From Oryzobacter telluris (GTDB lineage: Bacteria; Actinomycetota; Actinomycetes; Actinomycetales; Dermatophilaceae), in contig NZ_CP170723.1 in assembly GCF_043099285.1 (NCBI RefSeq), positions 1,054,001 through 1,118,000 on the forward strand: a stretch of DNA of 64,000 bases, written 5' to 3'. Each line of letters starts with the position of its first letter. Position 1 is the stretch's first letter. Made by a program: the position numbers and the translations under genes. This document shows, piece after piece, positions 43,590 to 53,156 of the stretch. Under the pieces are notes generated by a model, which had not been told where the DNA came from, did not search any database, and saw only the letters and a program-made list of their open reading frames with translations.

Positions 43590-43635
43590 CTACCGCCTGG
43601 TACGCGGGGTGATCACCCCACCGACTACGCGGTAG
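43590..43635. repeat. Palindromic repeat A3
   Basis: Outer arms CTACCGC (43590-43596) and GCGGTAG (43629-43635) enclose the 14-base perfect palindrome GGGGTGATCACCCC (43606-43619). It shares the GTGATCAC centre and GCGGTAG arm with the A1 and A2 family. The gap 43550-43810 holds A3 and A2 and no gene. Confidence 0.7.
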
Positions 43636-43652
43636 CCCGCGCCATGGAGCGC

Positions 43653-43700
43653 GCTACGGGGCAGTAGGTGTCGTGATCACAGCGCTTACTGCCCCGTAGC
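43653..43700. repeat. Palindromic repeat A2
   Basis: Perfect 13-base arms GCTACGGGGCAGT (43653-43665) and ACTGCCCCGTAGC (43688-43700) with GTGATCAC at 43673-43680 in the centre. It is 48 bases long like A1 (4958-5005), 17 bases after A3, between convergent pyrE and dinB. Confidence 0.85.
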
Positions 43701-43810
43701 GGGTGCTGGATGAGGCCTGCGCCCCCGCCTTTCCTCGCCGGGCTCGATGAACTGGCAACCGCCACGACGACGACGCCTGACGGCCGCGCCGCAGCGTCTG
43801 GTTCACCCGG

Positions 43811-44887
43811 TCAGGGCATGCCGCGGCGGCCGTGGGTGCGTGGAGCGTCGTAACCGCCCTCGGGCGCGACCATCTCGGCCCGGACCCCGAGGAGGCGCAC
43901 CGGCCGGTCGTCCTCCAGGGCCCGGAACAGCGCGATGGCCGTGCTCGCGATGACGTCCGGGTCCCACGTCGCCTCCGCCAGCTTGCGCGACCGGTTGACC
44001 GTGAAGAACGGCACGAACCGCACCTTGAGGTGAACGCGGGCGCACGGCCGCCCTTCGGCGCTGATGTCGTCGACCACCTGCGCTGCGAGCGCCCGTACCG
44101 CGTCCTCGACCTCCTCGGGGGAGCGCAGGTCGCTCTGGTACGTCGTCTCGCGCCCGTGGGCGCGCGGCACCCACGGGGTGTCGTCGACCTCCGAGCTCCC
44201 CTCGCCCTGACCGAGCTCGCGCAGCCACGGACCGGACTGCGGGCCGAACTCCGCTGCCAGCAGGGCGTCCTCAGCGGTCGCAAGGTCGTGGACGGTGAGG
44301 ACGCCCAGGGCAGCCAGCCGCTGCGAGATGCGGCTGCCCACGCCCCACAGGTCCTGGGTCGGCTTGGGCCCCATCACCTCGAACCAGTTCTCCCGGGTGA
44401 GCCGGAAGGTGCCGCGGGGCTTGCCGAACTCGGTGGCGATCTTCGCCCGCACCTTGGTGTCGCCGACGCCGATGCTGCAGTGCAGCCGGGTCGCGCTGAG
44501 GACGTCGTCCTGCAGGCGGCGCGCCACGTCCTCCGGGTCGGTGGTCTCGATGCCGACGAACGCCTCGTCCCAGCCGAGCACCTCGACGACGGCCCCGGGC
44601 AGGGCGCGCAGCGTGTCCATGACGACGGCGGAGGCCGCGTCGTACGTCGGCTTGTCGACCGGGAGGAACACCGCGTCGGGGCAGCGCTTGAGCGCCGTGC
44701 GCAGCGGCATCCCCGACCGCACCCCGAACTCGCGCGCCTCGTACGACGCGGTGGACACCACCGCGCGCTCGGTGGGGTCGCCACGTCCTCCGACGACGAC
44801 GGGCAGCCCGGCCAGCTCGGGCCGCCGCAGGACCTCGACGGCAGCGATGAACTGGTCCATGTCGACGTGCAGGACCCAGGCGGTCAT
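43811..44887 (-). CDS. dinB: Y-family DNA polymerase IV, DinB2-like
   Basis: A 358-residue translesion polymerase. Metal ligands are Asp9 in LHVDMDQF and Asp107-Glu108 in LGWDEAF; STASYEAREFGVRSGMPL is the family fingers block, followed by VGVGDTKVRAKIATEFGKP and the thumb. The residue after the Phe of DMDQF is Ile14, where most DinB proteins have Phe or Tyr as the steric gate against ribonucleotides; mycobacterial DinB2 has Leu there. No clear beta-clamp motif is seen at the C-terminus, again as in DinB2. The start is probably leaderless. I see no LexA box nearby. Confidence 0.92.
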   Translation of the reverse strand: MTAWVLHVDMDQFIAAVEVLRRPELAGLPVVVGGRGDPTERAVVSTASYEAREFGVRSGMPLRTALKRCPDAVFLPVDKPTYDAASAVVMDTLRALPGAVVEVLGWDEAFVGIETTDPEDVARRLQDDVLSATRLHCSIGVGDTKVRAKIATEFGKPRGTFRLTRENWFEVMGPKPTQDLWGVGSRISQRLAALGVLTVHDLATAEDALLAAEFGPQSGPWLRELGQGEGSSEVDDTPWVPRAHGRETTYQSDLRSPEEVEDAVRALAAQVVDDISAEGRPCARVHLKVRFVPFFTVNRSRKLAEATWDPDVIASTAIALFRALEDDRPVRLLGVRAEMVAPEGGYDAPRTHGRRGMP

Positions 44888-44893
44888 GACCCC

Positions 44894-44899
44894 ATCGTG
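44894..44899 (-). promoter_or_regulatory. -10 box CACGAT, leaderless dinB
   Basis: On the minus strand CACGAT ends 6 bases before ATG 44887. Confidence 0.45.
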
Positions 44900-44958
44900 G
44901 CGGACCGCACGGACAACGACCGTTTCGGACGTCGCTCGGTCGGCTCAGGCGGGCGACG

Positions 44959-46191
44959 TCAGCCGGCGTCCTTGGAACAGGGGAGCAGCCCCATCCGGTC
45001 CTTGAGGGCCAGCACCCGTCGCACCGACGCCTCGACCTTCGCCGCGAACTCCGGCTCGGCAGAAGCCTTGTCCGCCAGCGCCTCGAGCATGTCGTCGGCG
45101 TCCGCAGCCCTGCCGGTGAGGACGACGTCGCCCCCGGCGTCGACGAGCCGCACGGCCCGGTCGCCCGGCGAGACGTTCTTCAGCGCCTCGGCGTTGACGT
45201 CGTCGGTGATGACGACGCCCTCGTACCCGAGCTTCTCGCGCAGCAGCCCGGTGACGATCTTCTCGGAGAACATCGCCGGGTTCTTCGCGTCGAGCTTCGG
45301 GTAGCGGGCGGACGACATCATCACCAGGCCCACGCCGGCCTCGATGTTCGCGCGGAACGGCTCGAGGAACGGGTCGTCGGCCGTGGCCACCGAGTCGGTG
45401 ATCCCGGAGGAGGAGAAGTCGGTGTTGTTGCGCACCCGCCCCAGGCCGGGGAAGTGCTTGACCGCACCCTCGACGCCCTCCTCGAGCATCCCCTCGAGGA
45501 ACGCGACCGAGTAGGTGGCAACGGTGTTGGGGTCCGACCCGTACTGGCGCCCGAAGCGCCCGATCGGCCCGTTGGCCCGGCCGATGTCCTCGGGCACGGT
45601 GTCGGCGACCGGGGCGAGGTTGACGTTGACGCCGACGTCCTTCATCTGTCGGGCCCAGCCCGCCGCGTCCTTCGTCAGCTCGGCCGGCTCGAGCTTCGCC
45701 TGGTCGAGCGCCTTGGGGGGACGGGTGAAGCCGTCGCCGCGCAGCTGGTGGACGATCCCGCCCTCCTGGTCGGCGGCGATCATCAGGCCGACGTCGCCGG
45801 TGGCCTTGGTGGACACCAGCCCGCCCAGGTGCTTCGAGGTCCGCATCACCTTGGCCGCGCCGTCCCAGCCGCCGAGGTAGATGACGTTGCCGACGTGGTC
45901 GGACGTGACGAGGTCGTCGAGGGAGCCGCGGGCCGCGTTGGTGTCGAACCCGACCATGAGCAGCTGCCCGAGGCGCTGGTCGGCGGAGAGCGCCTCGAAG
46001 GTCTGCTCCGCGCAGGTCGGGGAGGCAGACGGGCTGGGCGAGGCCGACGACGGGGCCGGGCTCGAGGAGGTCGCAGACCCCGACGGCGACGCGGTGGGGG
46101 TACCGGTGGAGCACCCGGCCACCGCCGCGAGCACGCCACCGACGACGAGCGCGGTGGGGGCCCGGAGGGCGTGCGTGCGGGGAGAAGTCAC
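44959..46191 (-). CDS. Glycoside hydrolase family 3 lipoprotein, variant active site
   Basis: A 410-residue lipoprotein: residues 1-26 are a signal peptide ending in the lipobox VAGC with Cys27, followed by a Ser/Pro/Ala linker to about residue 58. The rest is a GH3 TIM barrel: LGQLLMVGF, MIAADQEGGIVHQL, GVNVNLAPVADT and VKHFPGLGR, and VVITDDVNAEAL with the nucleophile Asp. NagZ-type hexosaminidases have KHFPGHG and a following Asp-His pair as acid/base; here the Gly-His is Gly-Leu and NTDFSS replaces Asp-Ser-His. The substrate may therefore differ from muropeptide N-acetylglucosamine. GTG 46191 is six bases after a TAACGT box. Confidence 0.88.
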   Translation of the reverse strand: MTSPRTHALRAPTALVVGGVLAAVAGCSTGTPTASPSGSATSSSPAPSSASPSPSASPTCAEQTFEALSADQRLGQLLMVGFDTNAARGSLDDLVTSDHVGNVIYLGGWDGAAKVMRTSKHLGGLVSTKATGDVGLMIAADQEGGIVHQLRGDGFTRPPKALDQAKLEPAELTKDAAGWARQMKDVGVNVNLAPVADTVPEDIGRANGPIGRFGRQYGSDPNTVATYSVAFLEGMLEEGVEGAVKHFPGLGRVRNNTDFSSSGITDSVATADDPFLEPFRANIEAGVGLVMMSSARYPKLDAKNPAMFSEKIVTGLLREKLGYEGVVITDDVNAEALKNVSPGDRAVRLVDAGGDVVLTGRAADADDMLEALADKASAEPEFAAKVEASVRRVLALKDRMGLLPCSKDAG

Positions 46192-46197
46192 CCGACG

Positions 46198-46203
46198 ACG
46201 TTA
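46198..46203 (-). promoter_or_regulatory. -10 box TAACGT, leaderless GH3 lipoprotein gene
   Basis: On the minus strand TAACGT ends 6 bases before GTG 46191. Confidence 0.5.
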
Positions 46204-46270
46204 CGTGACCGGGCGCCCGGCGACCCAACCCGCAGGTCACCACCGGGGAGACTCCCGGACCCCGATCCGC

Positions 46271-46276
46271 CATGAT
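46271..46276 (+). promoter_or_regulatory. -10 box CATGAT, leaderless nucleoside hydrolase
   Basis: CATGAT ends 6 bases before ATG 46283. It is divergent from the GH3 promoter 70 bases away. Confidence 0.45.
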
Positions 46277-46282
46277 CACCCC

Positions 46283-47254
46283 ATGCCAGCGATCCCCGTC
46301 GTCCTCGACGTCGACACCGGTGTCGACGACGCCTGCGCCCTCCTCCTCGCCGCACTCCACCCGGGCCTGGACCTGCGCGCGGTCACCTGCGTCGGCGGCA
46401 ACGCCCCGCTGGCCGACGTCGTCCGCAACACGCTCACGGTGCTCGAGACGGCCGGTCGCGGCGACGTCCCGGTGGGGGTCGGGGCCGCGCGCCCGCTCCT
46501 CGAGGACCCGGTCGACGCCCGCCACGTGCACGGCTCCGACGGCATGGCCGACCTCGGGATGGCGCCGCCCACCCTCGTGCCGGACGCCCGCTCCGCGCTC
46601 GACCTCCTACGCGACACCATCGAGGCCGCCGCGGAGGCGGGCGAGTCGCTCACCGTCGTGCCGTTGGCCCCGATGACGAACCTCGCGCTTCTCGCCCGCG
46701 TCCACCCCGCGGCCTTCTCCCGCATCGGGCGGATCGTCTTCATGGGTGGCGGCGTGGAGATCAGCAACGCCACCGCGGCCGCCGAGTTCAACGTCTTCCA
46801 CGACCCCGAGGCCACCGCGATGGTCCTCGACGCCTGCGCCGAGCACGAGGTGCCGGTGACGATGTACGGCCTCGACGTCTTCTACGAGCCGCTCGTCACC
46901 GACGTGCAGGTGGCCGCCCTGCTCGAGGTCGACACCCCCGTCGCGCGGCTGGCCGCCGGCCTCATCTCCTTCCACCACCGCCGCTTCGCCAACGCGGGCG
47001 CGACGATCGGCGACGCCGGTGCGGTCGGCATCCTCCTCGAGCCGGACGCCGTGCGCACCGAGCGGCTGCCCGTGCGCGTCGAGCTCACCGGCACCTGGAC
47101 GCGTGGGCGCACCGTCGTCGACCGCCGCGACTGGAGCGGCCACCTCGCGCACGACCCGCACGGGCTCGCCCCGGCGATGGTCGATGTCGCCCTAGAGGTC
47201 GACGGCCCGCGCATCGCCGACCTCTGGGTCCGCACGGTCGGGGGGCAGGTCTGA
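46283..47254 (+). CDS. Inosine/uridine-preferring nucleoside hydrolase
   Basis: A 323-residue nucleoside hydrolase that splits the N-glycosidic bond of ribonucleosides to give ribose and a base. The Ca-binding motif DVDTGVDDA is at residues 9-17, VHGSDGMADLG and VVPLAPMTNLALLAR follow, then FMGGGVEISNATAAAEFNVFHDPEA with the base-site His and Asp. The stop overlaps the ribokinase start by one base, which gives a simple salvage route: nucleoside to ribose to ribose 5-phosphate. Confidence 0.94.
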   Translation: MPAIPVVLDVDTGVDDACALLLAALHPGLDLRAVTCVGGNAPLADVVRNTLTVLETAGRGDVPVGVGAARPLLEDPVDARHVHGSDGMADLGMAPPTLVPDARSALDLLRDTIEAAAEAGESLTVVPLAPMTNLALLARVHPAAFSRIGRIVFMGGGVEISNATAAAEFNVFHDPEATAMVLDACAEHEVPVTMYGLDVFYEPLVTDVQVAALLEVDTPVARLAAGLISFHHRRFANAGATIGDAGAVGILLEPDAVRTERLPVRVELTGTWTRGRTVVDRRDWSGHLAHDPHGLAPAMVDVALEVDGPRIADLWVRTVGGQV

Positions 47255-48087
47255 TGGCGGGCCGCGTCCTCGTCCTCGGGTCGTTGAACGTCGACCTCGT
47301 GACGCGGGTGGAGCGCCACCCGAGACCGGGCGAGACCGTCCTCGGCGAGGGGCTGCGCCGGCTCGCGGGCGGCAAGGGCGCCAACCAGGCCGTGGCGGCG
47401 GCCGCCGCCGGGGCCGACGTCGCGATGGTCGGCTGCGTCGGCGACGACGCGGGGGGAGCGGCCTACCGGGCGCGGCTCGAGGCCCGCGGCGTCGACGTCT
47501 CCGGCCTGCGCACGGTCGAGGACACCCCCACCGGCCACGCCCTCATCGCCGTGTCCGACGACGGCGAGAACTCGATCGTCGTCGTCCCCGGCGCCAACGA
47601 CCTGCTCGACGAGCGCGAGGTCGCGGCCGTGGACACCCTCGGTCCCGGTGACGTCCTCCTCGTCCAGCTCGAGGTGCCCCGGACGGTGGTCTGCACGGCG
47701 GTGCGGCGCGCGGCCGGGCGGGGGGCGCGCGTCGTCGTCAACACGGCGCCGTACGCGGCCCTCCCGCCGGACGTCGTCGCCCTGGCCGACCCGGTCGTCG
47801 CCAACGAGCTCGAGATGGCGGCGCTCGCCGAGGCCGGCGCCGAGCCGCGCTCCCTCCTCGTCACCTTCGGGGCCAACGGCGCCGCCTGGGACGGCGCCAC
47901 GAGCCCGGCCGTCGAGGTCGCCGCCGACGAGGTCCTCGACACCACCGGCGCGGGCGACGCCTTCTGCGGGGCGCTCGCCGCGGCCCTCGCCCGGGGCGAC
48001 GAGCGGGACACCGCCCTCGCGGCAGCCCTGGCCGCCGGCGCCGACGCCGTGCGCCGCGAGGGCGCCCAGGCCGACCCCGAGCTCTAG
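47254..48087 (+). CDS. Ribokinase (PfkB family)
   Basis: A 277-residue PfkB-family kinase, most likely ribokinase. VLGSLNVDLVTRVERHPRPGETV and GGKGANQAVAAAAAGADVAMVG bind the sugar, NELEMAALAEAG follows, and the anion hole with catalytic Asp is in DTTGAGDAFCGAL near the C-terminus. It is translationally coupled to the nucleoside hydrolase, which supports ribose as substrate. Slightly shorter than the usual 300-310 residues. Its stop overlaps that of the convergent methyltransferase by four bases. Confidence 0.92.
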   Translation: MAGRVLVLGSLNVDLVTRVERHPRPGETVLGEGLRRLAGGKGANQAVAAAAAGADVAMVGCVGDDAGGAAYRARLEARGVDVSGLRTVEDTPTGHALIAVSDDGENSIVVVPGANDLLDEREVAAVDTLGPGDVLLVQLEVPRTVVCTAVRRAAGRGARVVVNTAPYAALPPDVVALADPVVANELEMAALAEAGAEPRSLLVTFGANGAAWDGATSPAVEVAADEVLDTTGAGDAFCGALAAALARGDERDTALAAALAAGADAVRREGAQADPEL

Positions 48088-49331
48088 GCGGGCCGGGCGG
48101 GGTCGACGACGAGGACGACCTGCTGGCCCGCGACGCGGGTGAGGATGACCGTCGCCTGGGCGCCGTCGCCCGCCTTGCGGCCGATCTTCAGCTGGCGGCG
48201 CAGCTCGTCGTCGTCGAGCCGCACCCCGCGCTTCTTGATGGTCAGCCCGGTCACCCCGTGCTGCGCCAGCCACGCCCGCAGCGACTTCACCGAGAAGGGG
48301 AAGGCCTCGCGCACGGCGTAGCGCCGGGCGAACTCGACGTCGACCTCGGCGTCGGACACCACGTAGCCCAGGCCGTGGTCGACCTCGCTCCCGAGCGTCG
48401 CCGCGGTGACCGCCCCGAGCAGCCCGGCCTGGGTCACGGCCCGGTCCGGCTCGTAGAGCCACGGGCCGACCGCCCCGAGCGAGGCCACGGTGGGGGTGTC
48501 CGGCTCGCACATCGACTCGTCGACCTCGACCGGCGACCGGCCGGGCCCGAGGATGCGGGCGCTGCGGCCGGGACGCTGCGCCAGCGGCCCCCACCACACG
48601 GCGCACTCGAGCACCTCACCGCCGTACGACGTCCACTGCGCCTCGGTGCCGAGGGGGATGGCGTCCTTGGGCATCGAGGGCGAGAGCTTGGCGCCCGTGG
48701 CGGGAACGGCCGTCGCGACCTGGACCACGAAGTCCCACGTGGGGCGGATCTCGTCGAGGCGGAAGACCCGCTTGATCCGGCCGTGGCGCCCGGTGACGCC
48801 CGGCACCCGTCGCGCCGGGTCGAGCCACACCCCGACGCGCGAGCGCAGCGGGTCGCGCGGCGGCTCGAACTCCTCGGCCAGCCCGACCCGGGCGCGCGAG
48901 TCCGGCCACGGCCGCAGGTTGATGTCGGCGATGGCGGCGGTCACGGGGTCGATGTCGACGCCCTGCACCGTGACGCCGAGGGCCGACATCGCCACGGCGT
49001 CGGCGCCGATCCCGCAGCCCAGGTCGTGCACGGTGGCCAGGCTCGCGTTGTAGAAGCGGCCGGCGTGGGTGGCCGACAGCTCGAGACGGGAAGCCTGCTC
49101 GAGTCCGTCGGCGGTGTAGAGCAGGTCGTCGGCGAACTCGCCGAACTTGGCCACCGCGCGCGCCCGCAGGCGCTGCTGGGTGAGGAGCGCGGCGACCAGC
49201 TCGGGGGCGTGCCCCTCGCGGCGCAGGCGGTCCTGGAGGGGCATGACGGCGGCCTCGTCCCAGGCGGGCAGGGAGCGCAGGAGCTCCTTGCCCTCCGGGC
49301 TCCCGAGGGTCCGCACCACGCCGATGTCCAC
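48084..49331 (-). CDS. SAM-dependent methyltransferase with THUMP-like domain
   Basis: A 415-residue protein. Residues about 95-200 are a class I methyltransferase (VHDLGCGIGADAVAMSALG, then GVDIDPVTAAIADIN). The C-terminus resembles the THUMP-like domain of a family of actinobacterial proteins (LRAWLAQHGVTGLTIKKRGVRLDDDELRRQLK). An RNA substrate is plausible but unproven. I chose GTG 49331 because CAGGAT (49340-49345) lies eight bases upstream; ATG 49349 overlaps that box and adds six residues. Confidence 0.82.
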   Translation of the reverse strand: MDIGVVRTLGSPEGKELLRSLPAWDEAAVMPLQDRLRREGHAPELVAALLTQQRLRARAVAKFGEFADDLLYTADGLEQASRLELSATHAGRFYNASLATVHDLGCGIGADAVAMSALGVTVQGVDIDPVTAAIADINLRPWPDSRARVGLAEEFEPPRDPLRSRVGVWLDPARRVPGVTGRHGRIKRVFRLDEIRPTWDFVVQVATAVPATGAKLSPSMPKDAIPLGTEAQWTSYGGEVLECAVWWGPLAQRPGRSARILGPGRSPVEVDESMCEPDTPTVASLGAVGPWLYEPDRAVTQAGLLGAVTAATLGSEVDHGLGYVVSDAEVDVEFARRYAVREAFPFSVKSLRAWLAQHGVTGLTIKKRGVRLDDDELRRQLKIGRKAGDGAQATVILTRVAGQQVVLVVDPARPA

Positions 49332-49339
49332 GGCGCGAC

Positions 49340-49345
49340 ATCCTG
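49340..49345 (-). promoter_or_regulatory. -10 box CAGGAT of THUMP-like methyltransferase gene
   Basis: On the minus strand CAGGAT ends 8 bases before GTG 49331, the same box as before cbs and the ridA-like gene. Confidence 0.4.
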
Positions 49346-49393
49346 CCATTGCGCCCGCCCGGACCCGCCCCGGACGCGGCGCGTCCACGGAAC

Positions 49394-49467
49394 TGGCACT
49401 CGAGTTGACCGAGTGCTAACGCGCGACCTAGATTTGCCTCATTGGCACTCACCCCGTGTGAGTGCCA
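49394..49467 (+). promoter_or_regulatory. groESL promoter with two CIRCE operators
   Basis: CIRCE 1: TGGCACTC-N9-GAGTGCTA (49394-49418). CIRCE 2: TGGCACTC-N9-GAGTGCCA (49443-49467). Both fit the HrcA site GCACTC-N9-GAGTGC. Between and within them lie -35 TTGACC (49405-49410, in the spacer of CIRCE 1) and -10 TAGATT (49429-49434) with an 18-base spacing, so HrcA would block both ends of the promoter. Confidence 0.93.
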
Positions 49468-49564
49468 GCGCACCCCGGGTCGGGATCGACCCCCGCGACG
49501 GCGAGAGCGGCCCGGGAGCGCAGTCCCGTCCACTTCGACTCACCCCACAGGGGAGGAGCACACC

Positions 49565-49858
49565 GTGTCGGTTTCCATCAAGCCGCTCGAGGACCGCATC
49601 GTCATCAAGAGCCTCGAGGCCGAGCAGACCACTGCCTCCGGTCTGGTCATCCCGGACACCGCGAAGGAGAAGCCCCAGGAGGGCGAGGTCCTCGCTGTCG
49701 GCCCGGGCCGCATCGACGACAAGGGCAACCGCGTCCCGCTCGACGTCCAGGTCGGCGACCGGGTCATCTACAGCAAGTACGGCGGCACCGAGATCAAGCA
49801 CCGTGGCGAGGAGTACCTCATCCTCTCCGCGCGTGACGTGCTCGCCGTCGTCGGCTGA
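49565..49858 (+). CDS. groES: Co-chaperonin GroES
   Basis: A 97-residue GroES, the heptameric lid of the GroEL folding chamber. IKPLEDRIVIKSLEAEQTTASG is the family start, the mobile loop is EQTTASGLVIPD, and GDRVIYSKYGGTEI and YLILSARDVLAVV complete the beta barrel. GTG 49565 follows GGAGGAG with correct spacing. It is controlled by two CIRCE operators and lies 152 bases before groEL. Confidence 0.97.
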   Translation: MSVSIKPLEDRIVIKSLEAEQTTASGLVIPDTAKEKPQEGEVLAVGPGRIDDKGNRVPLDVQVGDRVIYSKYGGTEIKHRGEEYLILSARDVLAVVG

Positions 49859-50010
49859 CGCACCACCCGATGTCGTGACCGCGCCCCGGAGGGCACCCCG
49901 CCGTGGGTGCCCACCGGGGCGCGTCCGGTCGAGGTGACCGGAGCACCCATCAGACCCCGCCGGCGCGCAGCACGAGCCCGCCACCGGCATCCCGATCACG
50001 AAGGACAGCA

Positions 50011-51630
<1,620 letters not shown>

Positions 51631-51663
51631 CGCTCCACCCCCGGCGCTCCACGCGCTGACACC

Positions 51664-51700
51664 GGATGCCGTCCGCCCCACCCCGGGGCGGGCGGCATCC
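51664..51700 (+). terminator. Intrinsic terminator-like hairpin after groEL
   Basis: A 16-base stem with one G-T pair (51664-51679 with 51685-51700; starts GGATGCCG and ends CGGCATCC) and loop ACCCC, 34 bases after the stop codon. Confidence 0.8.
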
Positions 51701-51714
51701 GTCGTCCCAGGTCG

Positions 51715-51720
51715 TAGGGT
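51715..51720 (+). promoter_or_regulatory. -10 box TAGGGT, leaderless racemase gene
   Basis: TAGGGT ends 7 bases before ATG 51728, with no Shine-Dalgarno sequence. Confidence 0.55.
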
Positions 51721-51727
51721 CGGGCGC

Positions 51728-52421
51728 ATGCGGCTGCTCGGGGTGCTCGGCGGGATGAGCTGGACGTCGACGGTCTCGTACTACCGCGGGCTCAACGAGG
51801 GCGTGGCCGCCCGCCTCGGCGGGCTCCACTCGACACGGGTGCTGCTGCACTCCGTGGACTTCGGACCGGTCGCGCAGGCGCAGCACGCCGGTGACTGGGA
51901 CGCGGCGGCGGGCGTCCTCACGCAGGCCGCGCGCGGCCTGGCGGCCGGGGGGAGCGGGCGCCGTCCTCCTCGCGACGAACACCATGCACCAGGCGGCCGG
52001 GGCGGTCGAGGAGGCCGCTGGTGTCCCGCTGCTGCACATCGCCGACCCCACGGCCGACGCGATGGTCGCGGGCGGGCACACCCGGGTGGGGCTGCTCGCG
52101 ACCCGGTTCACGATGGAGCAGGACTTCTACGTGGGACGCCTGCGCGAGCGCGGCCTCGACGTCGTGGTGCCGGATGCCACCGACCGCGAGGTGGTTCACC
52201 GCGTCATCTACGACGAGCTCGTCCACGACGTCGTGCGGCCGGAGTCGCGCGAGGCCTACCTGGGGGTCGTCGACCGGCTGGTCGCCGCGGGGGCCGAGGC
52301 GGTCGTCCTCGGGTGCACCGAGATCGGCCTGCTGCTGCGCGACGGCGACGCGGCCGTGCCGCTGTACGACACCACGGCCCTCCACGTCGCCGCCGGCGTC
52401 GACTGGCTCTGCGCCGACTGA
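51728..52421 (+). pseudogene. Aspartate/glutamate racemase family, frameshifted
   Basis: A gene of the Asp/Glu racemase superfamily. The first 75 residues (LLGVLGGMSWTSTVSYY) are in one frame and the rest (AVLLATNTMHQAAGAVEEAAG to AAGVDWLCAD) in another. The switch fits one extra G in the run of six at 51947-51952: with five G the protein reads GLAAGGAGAVLLATNTMH, and a normal 230-residue protein results. The second catalytic Cys lies in VVLGCTEIGLLL; the first site reads ATNTMH, with Thr where many family members have Cys, as in E. coli YgeA. Sequencing error, real loss or a slippery run are all possible. Confidence 0.8.
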
Positions 52422-52445
52422 CCCATCAAGGGCCGCCGGGGGCGG

Positions 52446-52670
52446 TCAGGGCTCGGCGGTGATGTGGAGGGTCTCGCCCTCGAAGGTCACGACGTCGCCG
52501 GGGCGGACCTGGCGCCCGCGACGGGTGTCGACCTCGCCGTTCACGGCGACGACCCCGCGCTCGATGGCCTCGCGCGCCATCGCGCCGTCGTCGACGACGC
52601 CCGCCAGCTTGAGCAGCTGGCCCAGCCGGATCGTCTCGTCACGGATGGGGACGTCGAGGGGTGCGCTCAC
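52446..52670 (-). CDS. S4-domain RNA-binding protein, YbcJ-like
   Basis: A 74-residue protein consisting almost wholly of an S4 RNA-binding domain: IRLGQLLKLAGVVDDGAMAREAIERG, VVAVNGEVDTRRGRQVRPGD and VVTFEGETLHI. Such small proteins are found singly in many bacteria; a ribosome- or rRNA-related role is known for a few. It converges with the racemase (stops 25 bases apart). Confidence 0.88.
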   Translation of the reverse strand: MSAPLDVPIRDETIRLGQLLKLAGVVDDGAMAREAIERGVVAVNGEVDTRRGRQVRPGDVVTFEGETLHITAEP

Positions 52671-52711
52671 GCCCCCAAGGCTAGTCGCCGGCCGACCGGG
52701 CCCGGACAGGA

Positions 52712-52742
52712 CGAAACCCCCGCCGCGAGGGCGAGGGTTTCG
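52712..52742 (-). terminator. Hairpin between S4 gene and whiB
   Basis: CGAAACCC (52712-52719) pairs with GGGTTTCG (52735-52742), with a further four-pair inner stem after one mismatch. It lies upstream of the S4 gene on the minus strand and could end the whiB transcript. Confidence 0.4.
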
Positions 52743-52831
52743 GGTCGGGACCGCTGGTTCGCGGTGGCCGGTGGCGGGCCGTTCGCGAAGGTCCTGCGGT
52801 CCCGACCCGGTATCGCTTCCGGGGCCGTGCG

Positions 52832-52858
52832 ACGGTGACCACCCCTTTGGGCCACCGT
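52832..52858 (-). terminator. Hairpin just after whiB stop
   Basis: ACGGTG (52832-52837) pairs with CACCGT (52853-52858) around a CCCTTTGGG core, eight bases past the whiB stop on the minus strand. Confidence 0.4.
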
Positions 52859-52865
52859 GTCGGGG

Positions 52866-53156
52866 TCAGGAGGCGATGTGCCGGTCCCTCGAGTAGTGCG
52901 ACTCCCGCTCGTCCTCCGTGAGTCCGCCCCACACGCCGTAGGGCTCGCGGACGGAGAGGGCGTGCGATCGGCACTGCTGCAGGACCGGACAACCGAGACA
53001 GATCTCCTTGGCAGCACTGGCGCGGGTCCGCCGCTTGCTGCCGCGCTCACCCTCGGGGTGGAAGAACACCTCGGGACCGACCCGACGGCAGGCACCGTCG
53101 AGCTGCCAGTCCCAGAGGTCGGCGACGGGCCCAGGCAGTCTGGTGATCTCGGCCAT
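52866..53156 (-). CDS. whiB3: WhiB family iron-sulfur regulator, WhiB3-like
   Basis: A 96-residue WhiB protein, an [4Fe-4S]-containing partner of the primary sigma factor that senses redox or NO. The four cluster Cys are 23, 53, 56 and 62 (C-X29-C-X2-C-X5-C), and the Gly/Trp turn is YGVWGGLTEDER. The segment LPGPVADLWDWQLDGACR and FFHPEGERGS is that of WhiB3, and the place after groEL1 is also that of WhiB3. The basic C-terminal tail is short. ATG 53156 follows AGGAGGTAA by five bases. It diverges from an ECF sigma gene. The 302-base gap 53157-53458 holds an exact inverted repeat CGGGTGGT/ACCACCCG (53407-53414, 53431-53438) before the sigma gene and nothing else I can name. Confidence 0.93.
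   Translation of the reverse strand: MAEITRLPGPVADLWDWQLDGACRRVGPEVFFHPEGERGSKRRTRASAAKEICLGCPVLQQCRSHALSVREPYGVWGGLTEDERESHYSRDRHIAS

Noticed and set aside
44888..44945. LexA (SOS) box before dinB
   Set aside because: No TCGAAC-N4-GTTCGA-like dyad is present between the start codon and the GH3 gene.
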